Counted from the stretch's first letter, positions 48,426 through 58,403 are shown. The stretch: DNA of 64,000 nt from Oricola nitratireducens (GCF_014904745.1 NZ_JACZCS010000050.1:248001-312000); one strand, 5' to 3'. A program made the numbers and translations. Notes: generated by a model not told the origin, from the sequence alone.

Positions 48426-49925
48426 CTAGTCCTCGATGCCCAGTTTCGATCTCACGAGGCCCTGAACGGCCTGCGGATTGGCCTTGCCGCCTGTCGCCTT
48501 CATGACCTGGCCGACGAACCAGCCGGCAAGCGACGGCTTGGCCTTGGCCTGTTCGACCTTGTCGGGGTTGGCTGCGATGATCTTGTCGACTTCCGCCTCG
48601 ATTGCGCCGGTGTCGGTGACCTGCTTCATGCCGCGGGCCTCGACCACATCGGCCGGATCCCCGCCCTCGTTCCAGACGATCTCGAACAGATCCTTGGCGA
48701 TCTTGCCGGAGATCGTGCCTTGCTTGATGAGATCGATGATGCCGCCGAGTTGTGCCGGCGATACCGGTGTCTCCTCGACGCCGAGGCCAGCCTTGTTTAG
48801 CGCGCCGAGCAGATCGTTGATCACCCAGTTCGCCGCCGCCTTCGCGTCGCGCCCGTCGGCCACCTTTTCGAAATAGTCGGCGATCGCCTTCTCCGAGACC
48901 AGAATGGAGGCATCATAGGCAGAAAGCCCAAGAGAAACAAACCGCGCCTTCTTCTCGTCCGGCAGTTCCGGCAGATGCTCGGCGAGCGCGGCGACGAACG
49001 CGTCGTCGAATTCGAGCGGCAGCAGGTCGGGATCGGGGAAATAACGGTAATCGTGCGCCTCTTCCTTCGAGCGCATCGAGCGGGTCTCGCCCTTGACCGC
49101 GTCGAACAGCCGCGTCTCCTGATCAATCGAGCCGCCATCCTCCAGAATGCCAATCTGGCGGCGCGCCTCGTACTCGATCGCCTGGCCGATGAAGCGGATC
49201 GAGTTGACGTTCTTGATCTCGCAGCGCGTGCCGAACTCCCCACCGGGCTTGCGCACGGAGACATTGACGTCGGCGCGCATCGAGCCCTCGTCCATGTTGC
49301 CGTCGCAGGTGCCGAGATAGCGCACGATCGAGCGAAGCTTGGTCATATAGGCCTTGGCCTCGTCGGAGGAGCGCAGGTCAGGCTTGGAGACGATTTCCAT
49401 CAGCGCCACGCCGGAGCGGTTCAGGTCGATATAGGACATGGTCGGATGCTGGTCGTGCATCGACTTGCCGGCGTCCTGCTCGAGGTGCAGGCGCTCGATG
49501 CCGATCTCGACATCCTCGAACTCGCCTTGTCTGTCCGGTCCGACCGAAATCATGATCTTGCCCTCGCCGACGATCGGATCCTTGAACTGCGAGATCTGGT
49601 AGCCCTGCGGCAGGTCCGGAAAGAAATAGTTCTTGCGTTCGAAGACGGAGCGGTTGTTGATCTGCGCCTTCAGGCCGAGGCCGGTGCGCACCGCCTGTTT
49701 GACGCATTCCTCGTTGATGACGGGCAACATGCCGGGCATGGCTGCGTCGACCAGCGAGACATTGGCATTCGGTTCCGAGCCGAACTCCGTCGAGGCGCCG
49801 GAAAACAGCTTCGAATTGGAAATCACCTGGGCATGGACTTCCATGCCGATGACGATTTCCCAGTCTCCGGTCGCGCCGGGAACAAAGCGTTTGGGATCGG
49901 GAGTGCGTGTATCGATGAGTGACAT
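48426..49925 (-). CDS. gatB: Asp-tRNA(Asn)/Glu-tRNA(Gln) amidotransferase subunit B
   Basis: A 499-residue Gat[23 protein letters not shown] is the cradle start, [30 protein letters not shown] and [18 protein letters not shown] (Y-I-D-L-N-R) are diagnostic, and the C-terminal tRNA-binding GatB/YqeY domain ends the protein. Together with GatA and GatC it amidates mischarged tRNAs. ATG at 49925 is the family start. gatA and gatC lie 4-6 kb away rather than adjacent. Confidence 0.97.
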   Translation of the reverse strand: MSLIDTRTPDPKRFVPGATGDWEIVIGMEVHAQVISNSKLFSGASTEFGSEPNANVSLVDAAMPGMLPVINEECVKQAVRTGLGLKAQINNRSVFERKNYFFPDLPQGYQISQFKDPIVGEGKIMISVGPDRQGEFEDVEIGIERLHLEQDAGKSMHDQHPTMSYIDLNRSGVALMEIVSKPDLRSSDEAKAYMTKLRSIVRYLGTCDGNMDEGSMRADVNVSVRKPGGEFGTRCEIKNVNSIRFIGQAIEYEARRQIGILEDGGSIDQETRLFDAVKGETRSMRSKEEAHDYRYFPDPDLLPLEFDDAFVAALAEHLPELPDEKKARFVSLGLSAYDASILVSEKAIADYFEKVADGRDAKAAANWVINDLLGALNKAGLGVEETPVSPAQLGGIIDLIKQGTISGKIAKDLFEIVWNEGGDPADVVEARGMKQVTDTGAIEAEVDKIIAANPDKVEQAKAKPSLAGWFVGQVMKATGGKANPQAVQGLVRSKLGIED

Positions 49926-50037
49926 GAGGTGCTTGTTTTCTTCTCGGGACTCTTCATCCATTCGATAGTGCAACGCAATATTGCCCGCAAGTCGCGTTTT
50001 CCCGAATACGGGCGTTCACGCCGTGCGGGAATGCGCG

Positions 50038-50184
50038 CTAGTCGGTCTGGATGGAAATCCCCCCCTCTCCGACCTTGATGTTGATGCCGGAGGGTTTCTG
50101 TCGCTCCTGATAATATTGATAGCCCAGGACCGCGGCGGCGACCGCGAGTACGCCGATGACGATATAGAGAACATTGCGATTCAT
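50038..50184 (-). CDS. Small single-helix membrane protein (48 residues)
   Basis: A 48-residue protein: one membrane helix (about 4-24, LYIVIGVLAVAAAVLGYQYY) followed by a short hydrophilic tail. A GAGG lies ahead of the ATG at 50184. Short proteins with this MNRN...YQ(Y)YQE pattern are common in rhizobia and usually listed as hypothetical. It stands alone between gatB and the DUF6455 gene. Function unknown. Confidence 0.65.
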   Translation of the reverse strand: MNRNVLYIVIGVLAVAAAVLGYQYYQERQKPSGINIKVGEGGISIQTD

Positions 50185-50318
50185 GACTGGTGGCCTCGTT
50201 CGGATCCTGATGCTGCGTACCGTGATACTCGATTTGCCATTGGTGGGAAACATTCGGATGGCCGTCAATGGCGGAGTTCGAGCGTGGCGCCGACCGGGAC
50301 CATGTCGCGCCATCGCGC

Positions 50319-50332
50319 TTGATCTCGATCAA
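50319..50332 (+). promoter_or_regulatory. FNR/FixK-type box upstream of DUF6455
   Basis: TTGATCTCGATCAA is a perfect TTGAT-N4-ATCAA anaerobox. Its centre lies about 42 bases upstream of a likely transcription start near 50368 (after AAGATAT at 50356-50362), the spacing of class II FNR-activated promoters. Confidence 0.7.
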
Positions 50333-50397
50333 TGTGGGAGGCCCGGAACGATTGAAAGATATCGGGCAGAATCCGGCTCAATCGAGGGGAGATACCG

Positions 50398-50685
50398 ATG
50401 TTGTCCTTGCGCCATTTCTTCGAAGCGCCCGAACGCGGCAAGCTGTTCCACGTCATGGTGGAAAAGCTCGGTCTGGGCGACGCGATCGCGTCGCGGCCGC
50501 ATGCCAAGGAGGTGATGAAAAGGGCACAGGCGCGTTGCGCCGAGTGCGGACGCGAGGACAGTTGCATGACATGGCTGGCGGAAAACGAAGAGCCGGCCGA
50601 GGCGCCCTATTTCTGCAAGAACCACGACATGTTCGAGCGTCTGAAGCACGATATCGAGGCCGAAAACGATTTTCAGGCGGCATAA
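50398..50685 (+). CDS. DUF6455 family Cys-rich protein
   Basis: A 95-residue protein whose middle holds CAECGREDSCMTWL and YFCKNHDMFERL, matching the DUF6455 pattern of conserved Cys (four here). The residues might bind a metal or cluster. The FNR/FixK box upstream suggests induction at low oxygen. A strong GAGGGGAG precedes the ATG, and a terminator follows (50746-50778). Function unknown. Confidence 0.85.
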   Translation: MLSLRHFFEAPERGKLFHVMVEKLGLGDAIASRPHAKEVMKRAQARCAECGREDSCMTWLAENEEPAEAPYFCKNHDMFERLKHDIEAENDFQAA

Positions 50686-50745
50686 AGCTTCGCGCTTCCG
50701 GCAAATCATCCTGCTGCCTCCCTGCATAGCCGGAAGCGAGGAAAG

Positions 50746-50778
50746 AGCCCCCGGACCCAGATCCGGGGGCTTTGCTTT
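50746..50778 (+). terminator. Rho-independent terminator after DUF6455
   Basis: AGCCCCCGGA and TCCGGGGGCT form a perfect 10-bp stem with a 6-base loop, followed by TTGCTTTT. It ends the DUF6455 transcript and could also serve the converging VWA gene. Confidence 0.85.
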
Positions 50779-50801
50779 TGTCCCAGCCGGCGCGCCTCGC
50801 G

Positions 50802-52670
50802 CTACTCCACCTTCACCTCGGTGCGCTCGGCGGCCGTGATGGTGGCTTGCGTTTCCTTCTTCTCGCCCTGGGCATTGTCGCCCATCGTCGCGACGACGAG
50901 ATAGTCGCCCGGGTTCAGCGTGATCTGGTATTCCTCGCCATAGGCGCCGTCGAGCTGCTTGCGCTTGCCCTGCAGGTCAGTTTTGGCCTCGAACACGTCG
51001 ATGCGGTAGGCACCGGGCGCAGACGCATAAAGCACGCCGGCATTGAGATTGACGACGACATCGGTCATCTCGCCGCGCGTCACCGTGACCGGCTGCTGGG
51101 CGATCGCCTTGTCGAGCCGGGCCTGCACGATGTAGTCGCCGGGCGGCAGCTTGAACTGGTTGCCGGGGCCGTAACCGCCGTCGAGCTGCTTGCGCTTGCC
51201 GTCGAGCGACTTCTTCGCCGACAGGACATCGACGCGCAGACCGCTCCCCTCGACCGCCGGCCCGCCCTCGGCATAGACGGCGTCGATCGCGACGATGCCG
51301 ATGCCGACAACGATCTTGCGGTCGACGATTTCGCCGGGCGCGAGCGCGACGCTTTCCTCGGCGCTGGCCTTGCCGAGCCGCGCGGAGAGCCGGACATCGC
51401 CGGCCGGAACGACCATCGTGCCGCTGCCATATCCGCCATCCTTCTTGTCGCCCGATTCGATGTCGAAGCGTGCGGATTTGTCGACGTCGGCGCCATCGTC
51501 GGGAAGGACCGAAACCGAGACGACGCCGGCGCCGAGCGGAAGGTCGCGTTTGATCGCCTCGCCCTCCGTGACCTCGACGGCCGTTTCGACCGTGACCATG
51601 TCCTTGCGGTAGCGCAGAAGATAGCTGCCGGGCTGCAGCGTGGTCGTGAACGACGTGTCATAGCCGCCCTCGACAGACTTCTTCGCCGGCGCGCCGTTTT
51701 CCAACGGGAAGAAATCCCAGCGGCCGTTGAGATCATAATCAGGTCCGCCCTCGGCGAGAATCGCCTTGAACGTGACGTTGTCGTGCAGCGTCGCCCGCTT
51801 TTCGATCTTGCCGGAGATGCAGCACGCGTCCTTCACCTGTTCGGGCGCCGGCTTCTTCAGCCAGCAGCGAGCGTTATCTCCCTGGATCCCCGGCTTCACG
51901 AAGGTCCATGCAACGCATTCGTTGTCGCCCGCGCATTCGGACTGGCAGAGCGCGGGATCCGCCGTCGCGAGGTCCAGGCTGCGATAGTCGTTGCCGGGCC
52001 GGTCGATGCCGTCCTCCATGCCTTCGCCGATCTTGAAGCTCGGCTCGGGCGGTGCGGCGACCGTCTGGGTCAGCGCGTCGGTCAGTTCGGCGGCGTCTTT
52101 CGCCTGCAGGTAGCGGCCGCCGGTGTTCTCGGCGAGGCAGGCGACCTGTTTGCCCTCCTCCTCCGACAGGCCGAAACCGACGACATGGACGGTGAAATCG
52201 ACGCCCGCTTTCTCGAGCTCGCTGGCGACGGCGCAGGGATCGGCCTCGCAGGTCTCGATCCCGTCGGTGATGAGAATGACCGTCGCCTTGTCCTCGGTGT
52301 ATTTCAGTGCCTGCGCGGCCTTGCGGACCGCGTCCGACAACGGCGTCTTGCCCTTGGGATTGAGGCCGTTGACGGCCTTGGCGATTGCGTCCCGGGTGCC
52401 GGGCGCCGGTGCGACAATCTCCTCGATATCGGAACAGACGCCCTTTTCGCGATGGCCATAGGCGATCAGGCCGAGTTCCATGTCGTCGGGAATGGACGGC
52501 AGGACGCCGGCAAGCGTTTCTCGGGCGATCTCGATCTTGGTCTTGCCGTCTATCTGCCCCCACATCGAGCCGGACGCGTCCATGACGATGATGGCCCTGT
52601 CGGCGGCAACAGCCGAACCGGCGACGAGGATGGATAATACAGCCGCGGCTGCCAGCACTTTGCGGAACAT
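50802..52670 (-). CDS. Secreted VWA domain protein with PAN/Apple domain and four C-terminal repeats
   Basis: A 622-residue exported protein. Signal peptide 1-23; von Willebrand A domain (about 24-200) with an intact MIDAS start DASGSMW (31-37); a Cys-rich PAN/Apple-like domain (about 223-287: YRSLDLATADPALCQSECAG, ECVAWTF, RCWLKK); then four repeats of about 80 residues (starting near 333, 412, 495, 572), each with a K-rich lead, G-(G/A)-Y and a PG-x-Y/V motif, likely beta-sandwich modules. It probably binds a ligand on the cell surface or in the periplasm. ATG 52670 follows AGGAGG. Confidence 0.85.
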   Translation of the reverse strand: MFRKVLAAAAVLSILVAGSAVAADRAIIVMDASGSMWGQIDGKTKIEIARETLAGVLPSIPDDMELGLIAYGHREKGVCSDIEEIVAPAPGTRDAIAKAVNGLNPKGKTPLSDAVRKAAQALKYTEDKATVILITDGIETCEADPCAVASELEKAGVDFTVHVVGFGLSEEEGKQVACLAENTGGRYLQAKDAAELTDALTQTVAAPPEPSFKIGEGMEDGIDRPGNDYRSLDLATADPALCQSECAGDNECVAWTFVKPGIQGDNARCWLKKPAPEQVKDACCISGKIEKRATLHDNVTFKAILAEGGPDYDLNGRWDFFPLENGAPAKKSVEGGYDTSFTTTLQPGSYLLRYRKDMVTVETAVEVTEGEAIKRDLPLGAGVVSVSVLPDDGADVDKSARFDIESGDKKDGGYGSGTMVVPAGDVRLSARLGKASAEESVALAPGEIVDRKIVVGIGIVAIDAVYAEGGPAVEGSGLRVDVLSAKKSLDGKRKQLDGGYGPGNQFKLPPGDYIVQARLDKAIAQQPVTVTRGEMTDVVVNLNAGVLYASAPGAYRIDVFEAKTDLQGKRKQLDGAYGEEYQITLNPGDYLVVATMGDNAQGEKKETQATITAAERTEVKVE

Positions 52671-52789
52671 GACGCCTCCTTCGATGCCTTGATGGCCGAA
52701 TGTTAGCCTACTTTGCGGAATTGTCGTGCGACGTGTGCGCGAAAATGCACAGCGGCGGTTTTCCCGCGGCGGAGACGCGGCGTCCCGCG

Positions 52790-53065
52790 TTACCCTGCAC
52801 CGCCGGACAGCGCCTGCCTCAAATCGGCCCATTCCTCGGCAATCGTGCCGGCACCACGCGCCCGGCCGGCACGGCGATACCAGTAGTCGGCGTTCCAGTC
52901 GTCGCCCTCGATGCGATGACAGAGCGCGTGCACCCAGTCGAAATCGGCAATGCCTTCGCGCGCCTGGCAAATTTCGTGCGCCCTTTTCCAGTGCGGGCCG
53001 GTTTCGAACCCGCCTGCCCTGAGATGGTCGAGCGCCTCGATCAGCAAATCCACGTCGGTGGCCAT
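52790..53065 (-). CDS. Hypothetical protein (91 residues)
   Basis: A 91-residue, acidic, Trp-rich soluble protein (LLIEALDHLRAGGFETGPHW; DFDWVHALCHRIEGDDWNADYWYRRAGR). The pattern of short helices is reminiscent of small conserved proteobacterial proteins, but I do not know a function. GGAG lies three bases before the ATG. It sits upstream of the VWA gene on the same strand, separated by 119 bases. Confidence 0.65.
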   Translation of the reverse strand: MATDVDLLIEALDHLRAGGFETGPHWKRAHEICQAREGIADFDWVHALCHRIEGDDWNADYWYRRAGRARGAGTIAEEWADLRQALSGGAG

Positions 53066-53270
53066 GGCATGTCTCCGGTTTCAGGCGAAGGTCGCCGTTT
53101 GCCCGAAAACAATCAAGCCGAACGCCGTTTTGCATCGCCGGTGCGCCGCTGCGGCGCTTTCGGAACATGTATTTCCATTCTCTTTAACGGTAACGGCAAA
53201 GCATGAATGATTCGCTCAAGGATTTATTCACTTGATTGGGGGATATTCCCGGGAGAATACGGGAGTTGTT

Positions 53271-53747
53271 GTGAGTTTCAAGGTCGTCGTTATCAGTGTG
53301 ATGCTCGCATCAGGCGCGCTTGGTGGCGGGCTGGCCTATTTCAGCGCGAGCGGAACCGTGCCGTCGGTCAAGGTCGTGACATCCGACGCAAGCGACATGT
53401 TCCGCAGCACGATGCGCAAGTTCGACGGGCGCGTTTATGTGCGCGGCCCCGATTACGGCATCTGCATCGCCGATTACGGCCGCCACGCCCTCGGCAAGAC
53501 CAATGCCGAAATCACCTTGTCCTGCGAATGTTTCGACAAGAATCTGCGCTTGCTCAGCGGGTCCGACCGCGAGGCGGCCATTGCAGCGCTCACCCCGTCG
53601 GAGATGTCGTCAAAACCCGCGTCCGGCGCTGCGGGAACGCAGGTGGCGGATCTGCACGGGACCAGCGTAACGGCGACACGTGTCTTGCGCAAATGCGGTA
53701 TCGATCCCGCGCCGAACGGCTTTCTCAGCATGCGCGGGACGATGTAG
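53271..53747 (+). CDS. Hypothetical exported protein
   Basis: A 158-residue protein starting with GTG after GGGAG. The N-terminus (FKVVVISVMLASGALGGGLAYFSASG) is a signal peptide or anchor; the mature part has four Cys (YGICIADYG, SCECFDKNLR, RKCGIDP). No recognised domain. A possible promoter (TTGATT, 17 bases, GAATAC) overlaps TATTC/GAATA arms just upstream. Confidence 0.6.
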   Translation: MSFKVVVISVMLASGALGGGLAYFSASGTVPSVKVVTSDASDMFRSTMRKFDGRVYVRGPDYGICIADYGRHALGKTNAEITLSCECFDKNLRLLSGSDREAAIAALTPSEMSSKPASGAAGTQVADLHGTSVTATRVLRKCGIDPAPNGFLSMRGTM

Positions 53748-53793
53748 CGACGCGCCGGAGACCATCATCATTCGGCCCCGGCTCCGCGCGTGC

Positions 53794-55275
53794 CTACCAC
53801 CATTTCTCCGGCGTGAACCTGCCCGCCGCCTGTTCGATGACGTGACCGGCGCGGAACAGCGTTTCCTCGTCGAACGGCTTGCCGATCAGCTGCAGGCCGA
53901 GCGGCAGGCCCTGATGGTCGAGACCGGCGGGAACGGCGATGCCCGGCAGTCCGGCCATGTTCACCGTTACGGTGAAAATGTCGTTCAGATACATCTTGAC
54001 CGGATCGGCATGCAGATCTTGATCGGCGATGCCGAAGGCAGCCGACGGGGTCGCCGGCGTCAGGATAGCGTCGACGCCGGCATCGAAGACGGTCTCGAAG
54101 TCGCGCTTGATAAGCGTGCGGACCTTCTGGGCGCGCAGGTAATAGGCGTCGTAGTAGCCGGCCGACAGCACATAGGTGCCGATCATGACACGGCGCTTGA
54201 CCTCGTCGCCGAAACCGGCGGCGCGGGTCTTCTCGTACATGTCAATGATGTCCTTGCCGGGGACGCGCAGCCCGTAGCGCACGCCGTCGTAACGCGCCAG
54301 GTTGGACGAGGCCTCGGCCGGCGCGACGATGTAATAGGCCGGCAGGGCGTATTTCGTATGCGGCAGCGAGATGTCGACGATCTCGGCGCCGGCGTCCTTC
54401 AGCCAGGCGATGCCCTGCTGCCAGAGCTTCTCGATCTCTTCCGGCATGCCGTCCATGCGGTATTCGGCCGGGATGCCGATCTTCATGCCCTTGACGGACT
54501 GACCGACCGACGTCTCGTAATCGGGTACCGGGCGGTCAACGGAGGTCGTGTCCTTGTCGTCGACGGAGGCCATCGACTTCAGCAGGATCGCAGCATCGCG
54601 CACGTCACGCGCGATCGGGCCCGCCTGGTCGAGCGAGGAGGCGAAAGCGACCATGCCCCAGCGCGAGCAGCGTCCATAGGTCGGCTTGATGCCGACCGTG
54701 CCGGTGAAGGCGGCCGGCTGGCGGATCGAGCCGCCGGTATCCGACGCTGTGGCGCCGGCGCACAGATGCGCGGAGACGGCTGCGGCCGAACCGCCCGACG
54801 AGCCGCCGGGGACCAGATCCTTGTTACCGCCCTCGGCGCGCCACGGATTCTTGACCGGACCATAGAACGACGTCTCGTTGGACGAGCCCATGGCGAACTC
54901 GTCCATGTTCAATTTGCCGAGCATCACAGCGCCGTCGGCCCAGAGATTGGCTGTGACGGTCGATTCGTAACGCGGCTTGAAACCGTCGAGAACGTGGCTG
55001 CAGGCCTGCGTGTGCACGCCTTCCGTCGCGTAGAGATCCTTGATGCCGAGCGGAATGCCTTCCAGCGCCCCCGCCTCGCCCTTGGCGATCCGCTCGTCCG
55101 ATGCCTTGGCCATGGCGCGCGCCTTGTCCGGCGTCACGGCGACATAGGCGTTCAGAGCGCCGTTGGCATCATCGATGGCAGCAATATAGGCGTCCGTCAG
55201 TTCGGTCGCGGTAATCTCCTTTTTCGAGAGCTTGCCGCGGGCTTCTGCAATGGTCAGGCGGGTGAGTTCGGTCAT
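53794..55275 (-). CDS. gatA: Asp-tRNA(Asn)/Glu-tRNA(Gln) amidotransferase subunit A
   Basis: A 493-residue amidase-signature enzyme that releases ammonia from glutamine for GatB. The Lys-cisSer-Ser triad is in [10 protein letters not shown] (Lys) and [13 protein letters not shown] / [13 protein letters not shown] (Ser residues). Its ATG overlaps the stop of a GNAT gene by four bases, which in turn follows gatC, so the transcription unit is gatC-GNAT-gatA. Confidence 0.98.
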   Translation of the reverse strand: MTELTRLTIAEARGKLSKKEITATELTDAYIAAIDDANGALNAYVAVTPDKARAMAKASDERIAKGEAGALEGIPLGIKDLYATEGVHTQACSHVLDGFKPRYESTVTANLWADGAVMLGKLNMDEFAMGSSNETSFYGPVKNPWRAEGGNKDLVPGGSSGGSAAAVSAHLCAGATASDTGGSIRQPAAFTGTVGIKPTYGRCSRWGMVAFASSLDQAGPIARDVRDAAILLKSMASVDDKDTTSVDRPVPDYETSVGQSVKGMKIGIPAEYRMDGMPEEIEKLWQQGIAWLKDAGAEIVDISLPHTKYALPAYYIVAPAEASSNLARYDGVRYGLRVPGKDIIDMYEKTRAAGFGDEVKRRVMIGTYVLSAGYYDAYYLRAQKVRTLIKRDFETVFDAGVDAILTPATPSAAFGIADQDLHADPVKMYLNDIFTVTVNMAGLPGIAVPAGLDHQGLPLGLQLIGKPFDEETLFRAGHVIEQAAGRFTPEKWW

Positions 55276-55742
55276 GCTGTCAGCTTTTTTTCATAGAAAC
55301 GGGAAAAACCGGAATCCGGGTAATCGAGAAAGGCGCCGCATTGGGAGAAGCCGCCTCGCTCGTAGAGCCGCCACGCATCTTCGAAACCGGGCGCTTCCCC
55401 GGTCTCCAGCTTGAGGCTCGAAAGGCCGCTTTCGCGCGCCAGCGCCTCGATGCGGCCGAGAATTTGTGCGCCGATCCGTTGGCCACGCATCTCCGGCGGC
55501 GTGTACATACGCTTGACTTCGCCCAGGGACGCATCGTGCTTCTTGAGCGCGCCCATGCCGACCGCCCTGCCGTTGCCCTCCCGGGCGACAAAAAGGGTCA
55601 CACCCGGTTCAGCCATCTGCTCCACCGTGAGCTGGAACTGGAATTCGCGCGGTGTTAGCGGAATCATATAGGCGTTCAGCGCCGCGACCAGCGCGCGCAC
55701 ATCTTCCTGCAGCGGCGTCTCTCGGGCGATGGTGATTGCCAT
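55272..55742 (-). CDS. GNAT family N-acetyltransferase within the gatCA operon
   Basis: A 156-residue [35 protein letters not shown] is motif A with the Q/R-x-x-G-x-G/A loop, and [15 protein letters not shown] is motif B. It lies 6 bases after gatC and overlaps gatA by four, so it is translated with the amidotransferase subunits. Whether it acts on tRNA, GatCAB or an unrelated amine is unknown. Confidence 0.9.
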   Translation of the reverse strand: MAITIARETPLQEDVRALVAALNAYMIPLTPREFQFQLTVEQMAEPGVTLFVAREGNGRAVGMGALKKHDASLGEVKRMYTPPEMRGQRIGAQILGRIEALARESGLSSLKLETGEAPGFEDAWRLYERGGFSQCGAFLDYPDSGFSRFYEKKLTA

Positions 55743-55748
55743 ACCGGC

Positions 55749-56036
55749 TCACTCCACCACCTTCGGGACGAGGAAGAAATTATCGACCGACTCGGGCGCG
55801 TTGGCGGTGATGTCGTCAGCCTTGCCGCCGTCGGTCACGACGTCGGCGCGCTTCTTCATCTCCATCGGCATGACGGAAGTCATCGGTTCGACGCCCGATA
55901 CGTCAACTTCGTCCAGCTGCTCGACGAAACCGAGGATCGTGTTGAGTTCGCCTTCCATTTTCGCCGCTTCCTCGTCGGTGACGGCGATGCGGGCGAGTTT
56001 GGCGACGCGCTTGACGGTGGCAAGGTCAACGGACAT
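55749..56036 (-). CDS. gatC: Asp-tRNA(Asn)/Glu-tRNA(Gln) amidotransferase subunit C
   Basis: The 95-residue product is Gat[35 protein letters not shown] followed by VEPMTSV and the terminal FFLVPKVVE. GatC wraps around GatA and stabilises the complex. It is the first gene of the gatC-GNAT-gatA unit; gatB is separate, downstream at 48.4 kb. Confidence 0.97.
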   Translation of the reverse strand: MSVDLATVKRVAKLARIAVTDEEAAKMEGELNTILGFVEQLDEVDVSGVEPMTSVMPMEMKKRADVVTDGGKADDITANAPESVDNFFLVPKVVE

Positions 56037-56113
56037 GGAATTCTCCGGGAGGAATGTCGGTTTTGCCCGCTATAGCGGGCGGAATTGCGCGGCGCAACAC
56101 GCCGCGCAAGCCG

Positions 56114-56821
56114 TTATGGCGCAAACGCCTTGCCGACCTCCGGCACGATCACCTTTCCGGCGTCCCCTTCCATCGCCGCAATGAAGGTGTCGGCGTTCGG
56201 GTCGAGCATCGGGAATGTCGCGTAGTGGCAAGGAATGACCTTCGAAAGCTCGAAGTAGCGCCGGCAGGCGATCGCGCCGACAGCGCCGCCCATCGTGAAG
56301 CGATCGCCGATCGGCACGATGCCGATATCAGGCTGGTGCAGTTCCTGAATCAGCGCCATGTCGGAGAACATCCCGGTGTCGCCCATGTGGTAGATCGTCG
56401 GCGCGTCGGGGAAATGCAGGACGAGCCCGCCCGGATTGCCGAGATAGACATTGTCGCCGCCACCGGTCTGGCTCGACGAGGAATGCTCCGCACGCACGAA
56501 TGTCGTGGTGAAACCGCCGCAATCGACCGTGCCGCCGACATTGCCGGGATTGATCTTTGTCTGATCGACTCCCTGGCCGACGAGATACATGCAGATTTCG
56601 AAATTGGCGACCAGCATGGCGCCGGTCTTCTTCAGAATGGGCACCGAATCGCCCAGATGGTCGTCGTGGCCATGGGTGAGAAGAACATGGGTGACACCAT
56701 CCGACACCTCTTCCCAGCCCCTGCCCCAGGACGGATTTTCCGACAGGTAGGGATCGATCAGGATCTGCGCGTCGCCGGTTTCGACGCGGAAAGCGGAATG
56801 GCCGTACCATGTGAGTTTCAT
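56114..56821 (-). CDS. UPF0173 metal-dependent hydrolase (metallo-beta-lactamase fold)
   Basis: A 235-residue MBL-fold enzyme of the UPF0173/YtkL type. MKLTWYGHSAFRVETGDAQILIDPYLSENP opens it, THGHDDHLGD gives four metal ligands, and IYHMGDTGMFSDM and PCHYATFPM supply later ones. Substrate unknown. ATG 56821 has GAGGAGG upstream; a longer reading to 56896 would enter the divergent ruvX promoter. It diverges from ruvX. Confidence 0.93.
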   Translation of the reverse strand: MKLTWYGHSAFRVETGDAQILIDPYLSENPSWGRGWEEVSDGVTHVLLTHGHDDHLGDSVPILKKTGAMLVANFEICMYLVGQGVDQTKINPGNVGGTVDCGGFTTTFVRAEHSSSSQTGGGDNVYLGNPGGLVLHFPDAPTIYHMGDTGMFSDMALIQELHQPDIGIVPIGDRFTMGGAVGAIACRRYFELSKVIPCHYATFPMLDPNADTFIAAMEGDAGKVIVPEVGKAFAP

Positions 56822-56901
56822 CGCGTTGCCTCCTCGTAATGGCTTTGGATTCGCTATAGAAACCCAACATAAGGGCATATTACGGACACACACCACCGGT
56901 C

Positions 56902-57372
56902 ATGGCAGAAATCTCGATAGAGGACATTTCGTCCGTCCTGGACAAAGGCCAGGTGATCGCCGGGCTGGACCTCGGAACCAAGACGATCGGCGTCGCCGTC
57001 AGCGACCGCGGCCTGTCGCTGGCGACGCCGCGCCCGGTCATCCGGCGCACCAAGTTCACCTCCGACGCGGACACGCTGCTTGCGTTGCTCGCCAAGGAGA
57101 ATGCCGGTGCGATCATCCTCGGACTGCCGCTCAACATGGACGGCACGGAAGGACCACGGGCGCAGGCGACGCGCGCTTTCGCGCGCAATCTGTCGAACAA
57201 GACCGAGTTGCCGATCGCGTTCTGGGACGAACGCCTGTCGACGGTCGCCGCCGAACGATCGCTGATCGAGCAGGACGTATCGCGCGCCAAGCGCGCCGAC
57301 CGCATCGATTCAGCGGCGGCGGCCTTTATCCTTCAGGGTGCGTTGGACCGGATTTATTCCGCCGGAACCTGA
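56902..57372 (+). CDS. ruvX: Holliday junction resolvase-like RuvX (YqgF)
   Basis: A 156-residue RNase H-like protein. [15 protein letters not shown] carries the first catalytic Asp, [23 protein letters not shown] the second conserved region, [12 protein letters not shown] the Glu, and [19 protein letters not shown] the last Asp. YqgF acts in 16S rRNA 5' processing and possibly recombination. Its 3' end overlaps the converging DUF6105 gene by 19 bases. Confidence 0.95.
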   Translation: MAEISIEDISSVLDKGQVIAGLDLGTKTIGVAVSDRGLSLATPRPVIRRTKFTSDADTLLALLAKENAGAIILGLPLNMDGTEGPRAQATRAFARNLSNKTELPIAFWDERLSTVAAERSLIEQDVSRAKRADRIDSAAAAFILQGALDRIYSAGT

Positions 57373-57692
57373 ACGGCCTCAGCCGTGTCGAGGTTCTCGG
57401 AGATCGCCTCGCCGGCTCCGCGGCGCGCCGCCCACCATTGGCGGATCTGGCCGCGCTTGCGATAGGCGATGATGCCGAAGATCAGAAAGGTGTCGAAGAT
57501 GCAGGCTTTCAGGAACAGGACCGGGATAGTGGACGGTTCAACGCCGAGGATCGAGCCATAGATCTGGAAGACAAGGTCATGCAGTTCGCGGCGCAGGAAC
57601 AGGAAGCCGAAATTGATGTCGTAATAGGACAGGCCGAACCAGCTCCAGAACAGAACCAGCGGCGTCAACCAGAACCAGAAGAGAAAGCGCAT
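57354..57692 (-). CDS. DUF6105 family membrane protein
   Basis: The 112-residue product matches DUF6105: a first helix [30 protein letters not shown], a second at about 62-77, and a basic region ([17 protein letters not shown]) with an acidic tail. Function unknown; the family is typical of Rhizobiales. It converges with ruvX and is preceded by another membrane protein gene 4 bases upstream. Confidence 0.85.
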   Translation of the reverse strand: MRFLFWFWLTPLVLFWSWFGLSYYDINFGFLFLRRELHDLVFQIYGSILGVEPSTIPVLFLKACIFDTFLIFGIIAYRKRGQIRQWWAARRGAGEAISENLDTAEAVQVPAE

Positions 57693-57696
57693 CGAT

Positions 57697-58248
57697 CTAT
57701 TCCCCGTCCCGGCCGGATTGCGTCATCGCGGCAAGCCTTGCGCTCGATGTCGCAAGGTGTTTCGCGAAACGCGCGGCAAAGCCATCCTCCTCGGTTTCAG
57801 GCGCCGGTGCCGGCAGCAGGACCTCCCAGGCGAATTCGACGCCGCCCGCCGCAAACATCGACAGAAGTGTCGCCACCTGGATGGCGAAAAGCATTCCCGC
57901 TGCCTCGCCGGCGCCGCTCAGCGCGGCGGCGATCAGCCACACCGACGCCACCGCGAGAACCAGGCCGAACCCGGCGGCAACCGACATCACCCGTTCGCGA
58001 TGTTCGTCGTCAGACGAGGTCACCGCGATCATCAGCGCCCACAGCGTGACGGAAAGCGTCGCCACCACGACGCCGGTCAGAATCGCGCGGGCCGTCTCGA
58101 AGGTCACCGGGAAAACCGGAAATTCCATCAGCATGCGCTGCAATTCCTGCAGCAGGCCGATACCGCCATGGCCGAGGCCGCCGACGGTCACGCTCGCGAG
58201 GAACGCAATCCAGGAAAACAGGATACTGCCGAGAAGAAACCGTCGCAT
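57697..58248 (-). CDS. Conserved membrane protein of unknown function
   Basis: A 183-residue protein with about four membrane helices (roughly 4-24, 52-76, 88-110, 118-140) and a soluble C-terminal tail (about 145-183). It lies 4 bases before the DUF6105 gene on the same strand, and both are probably co-expressed. No recognised domain. Confidence 0.75.
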   Translation of the reverse strand: MRRFLLGSILFSWIAFLASVTVGGLGHGGIGLLQELQRMLMEFPVFPVTFETARAILTGVVVATLSVTLWALMIAVTSSDDEHRERVMSVAAGFGLVLAVASVWLIAAALSGAGEAAGMLFAIQVATLLSMFAAGGVEFAWEVLLPAPAPETEEDGFAARFAKHLATSSARLAAMTQSGRDGE

Positions 58249-58403
58249 ACCATCACCATTGCAGTTGGCCCGACTATCGGCCGCATGGTTTTTGGCCGCA
58301 ACGTATACCCTTTGTTAAGGTTAATGCCTGTGGACAGACCTTGCCGCACCCCGCCGCAGTGGTGCATGAACGGCTTTTCCCGCCACGACAGGCCCTCCCG
58401 CGC

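Noticed and set aside
50772-52637. Open frame of 621 codons opposite the VWA gene
   Set aside because: Antisense shadow. The VWA protein has a signal peptide, a MIDAS motif and a strong ribosome-binding site.
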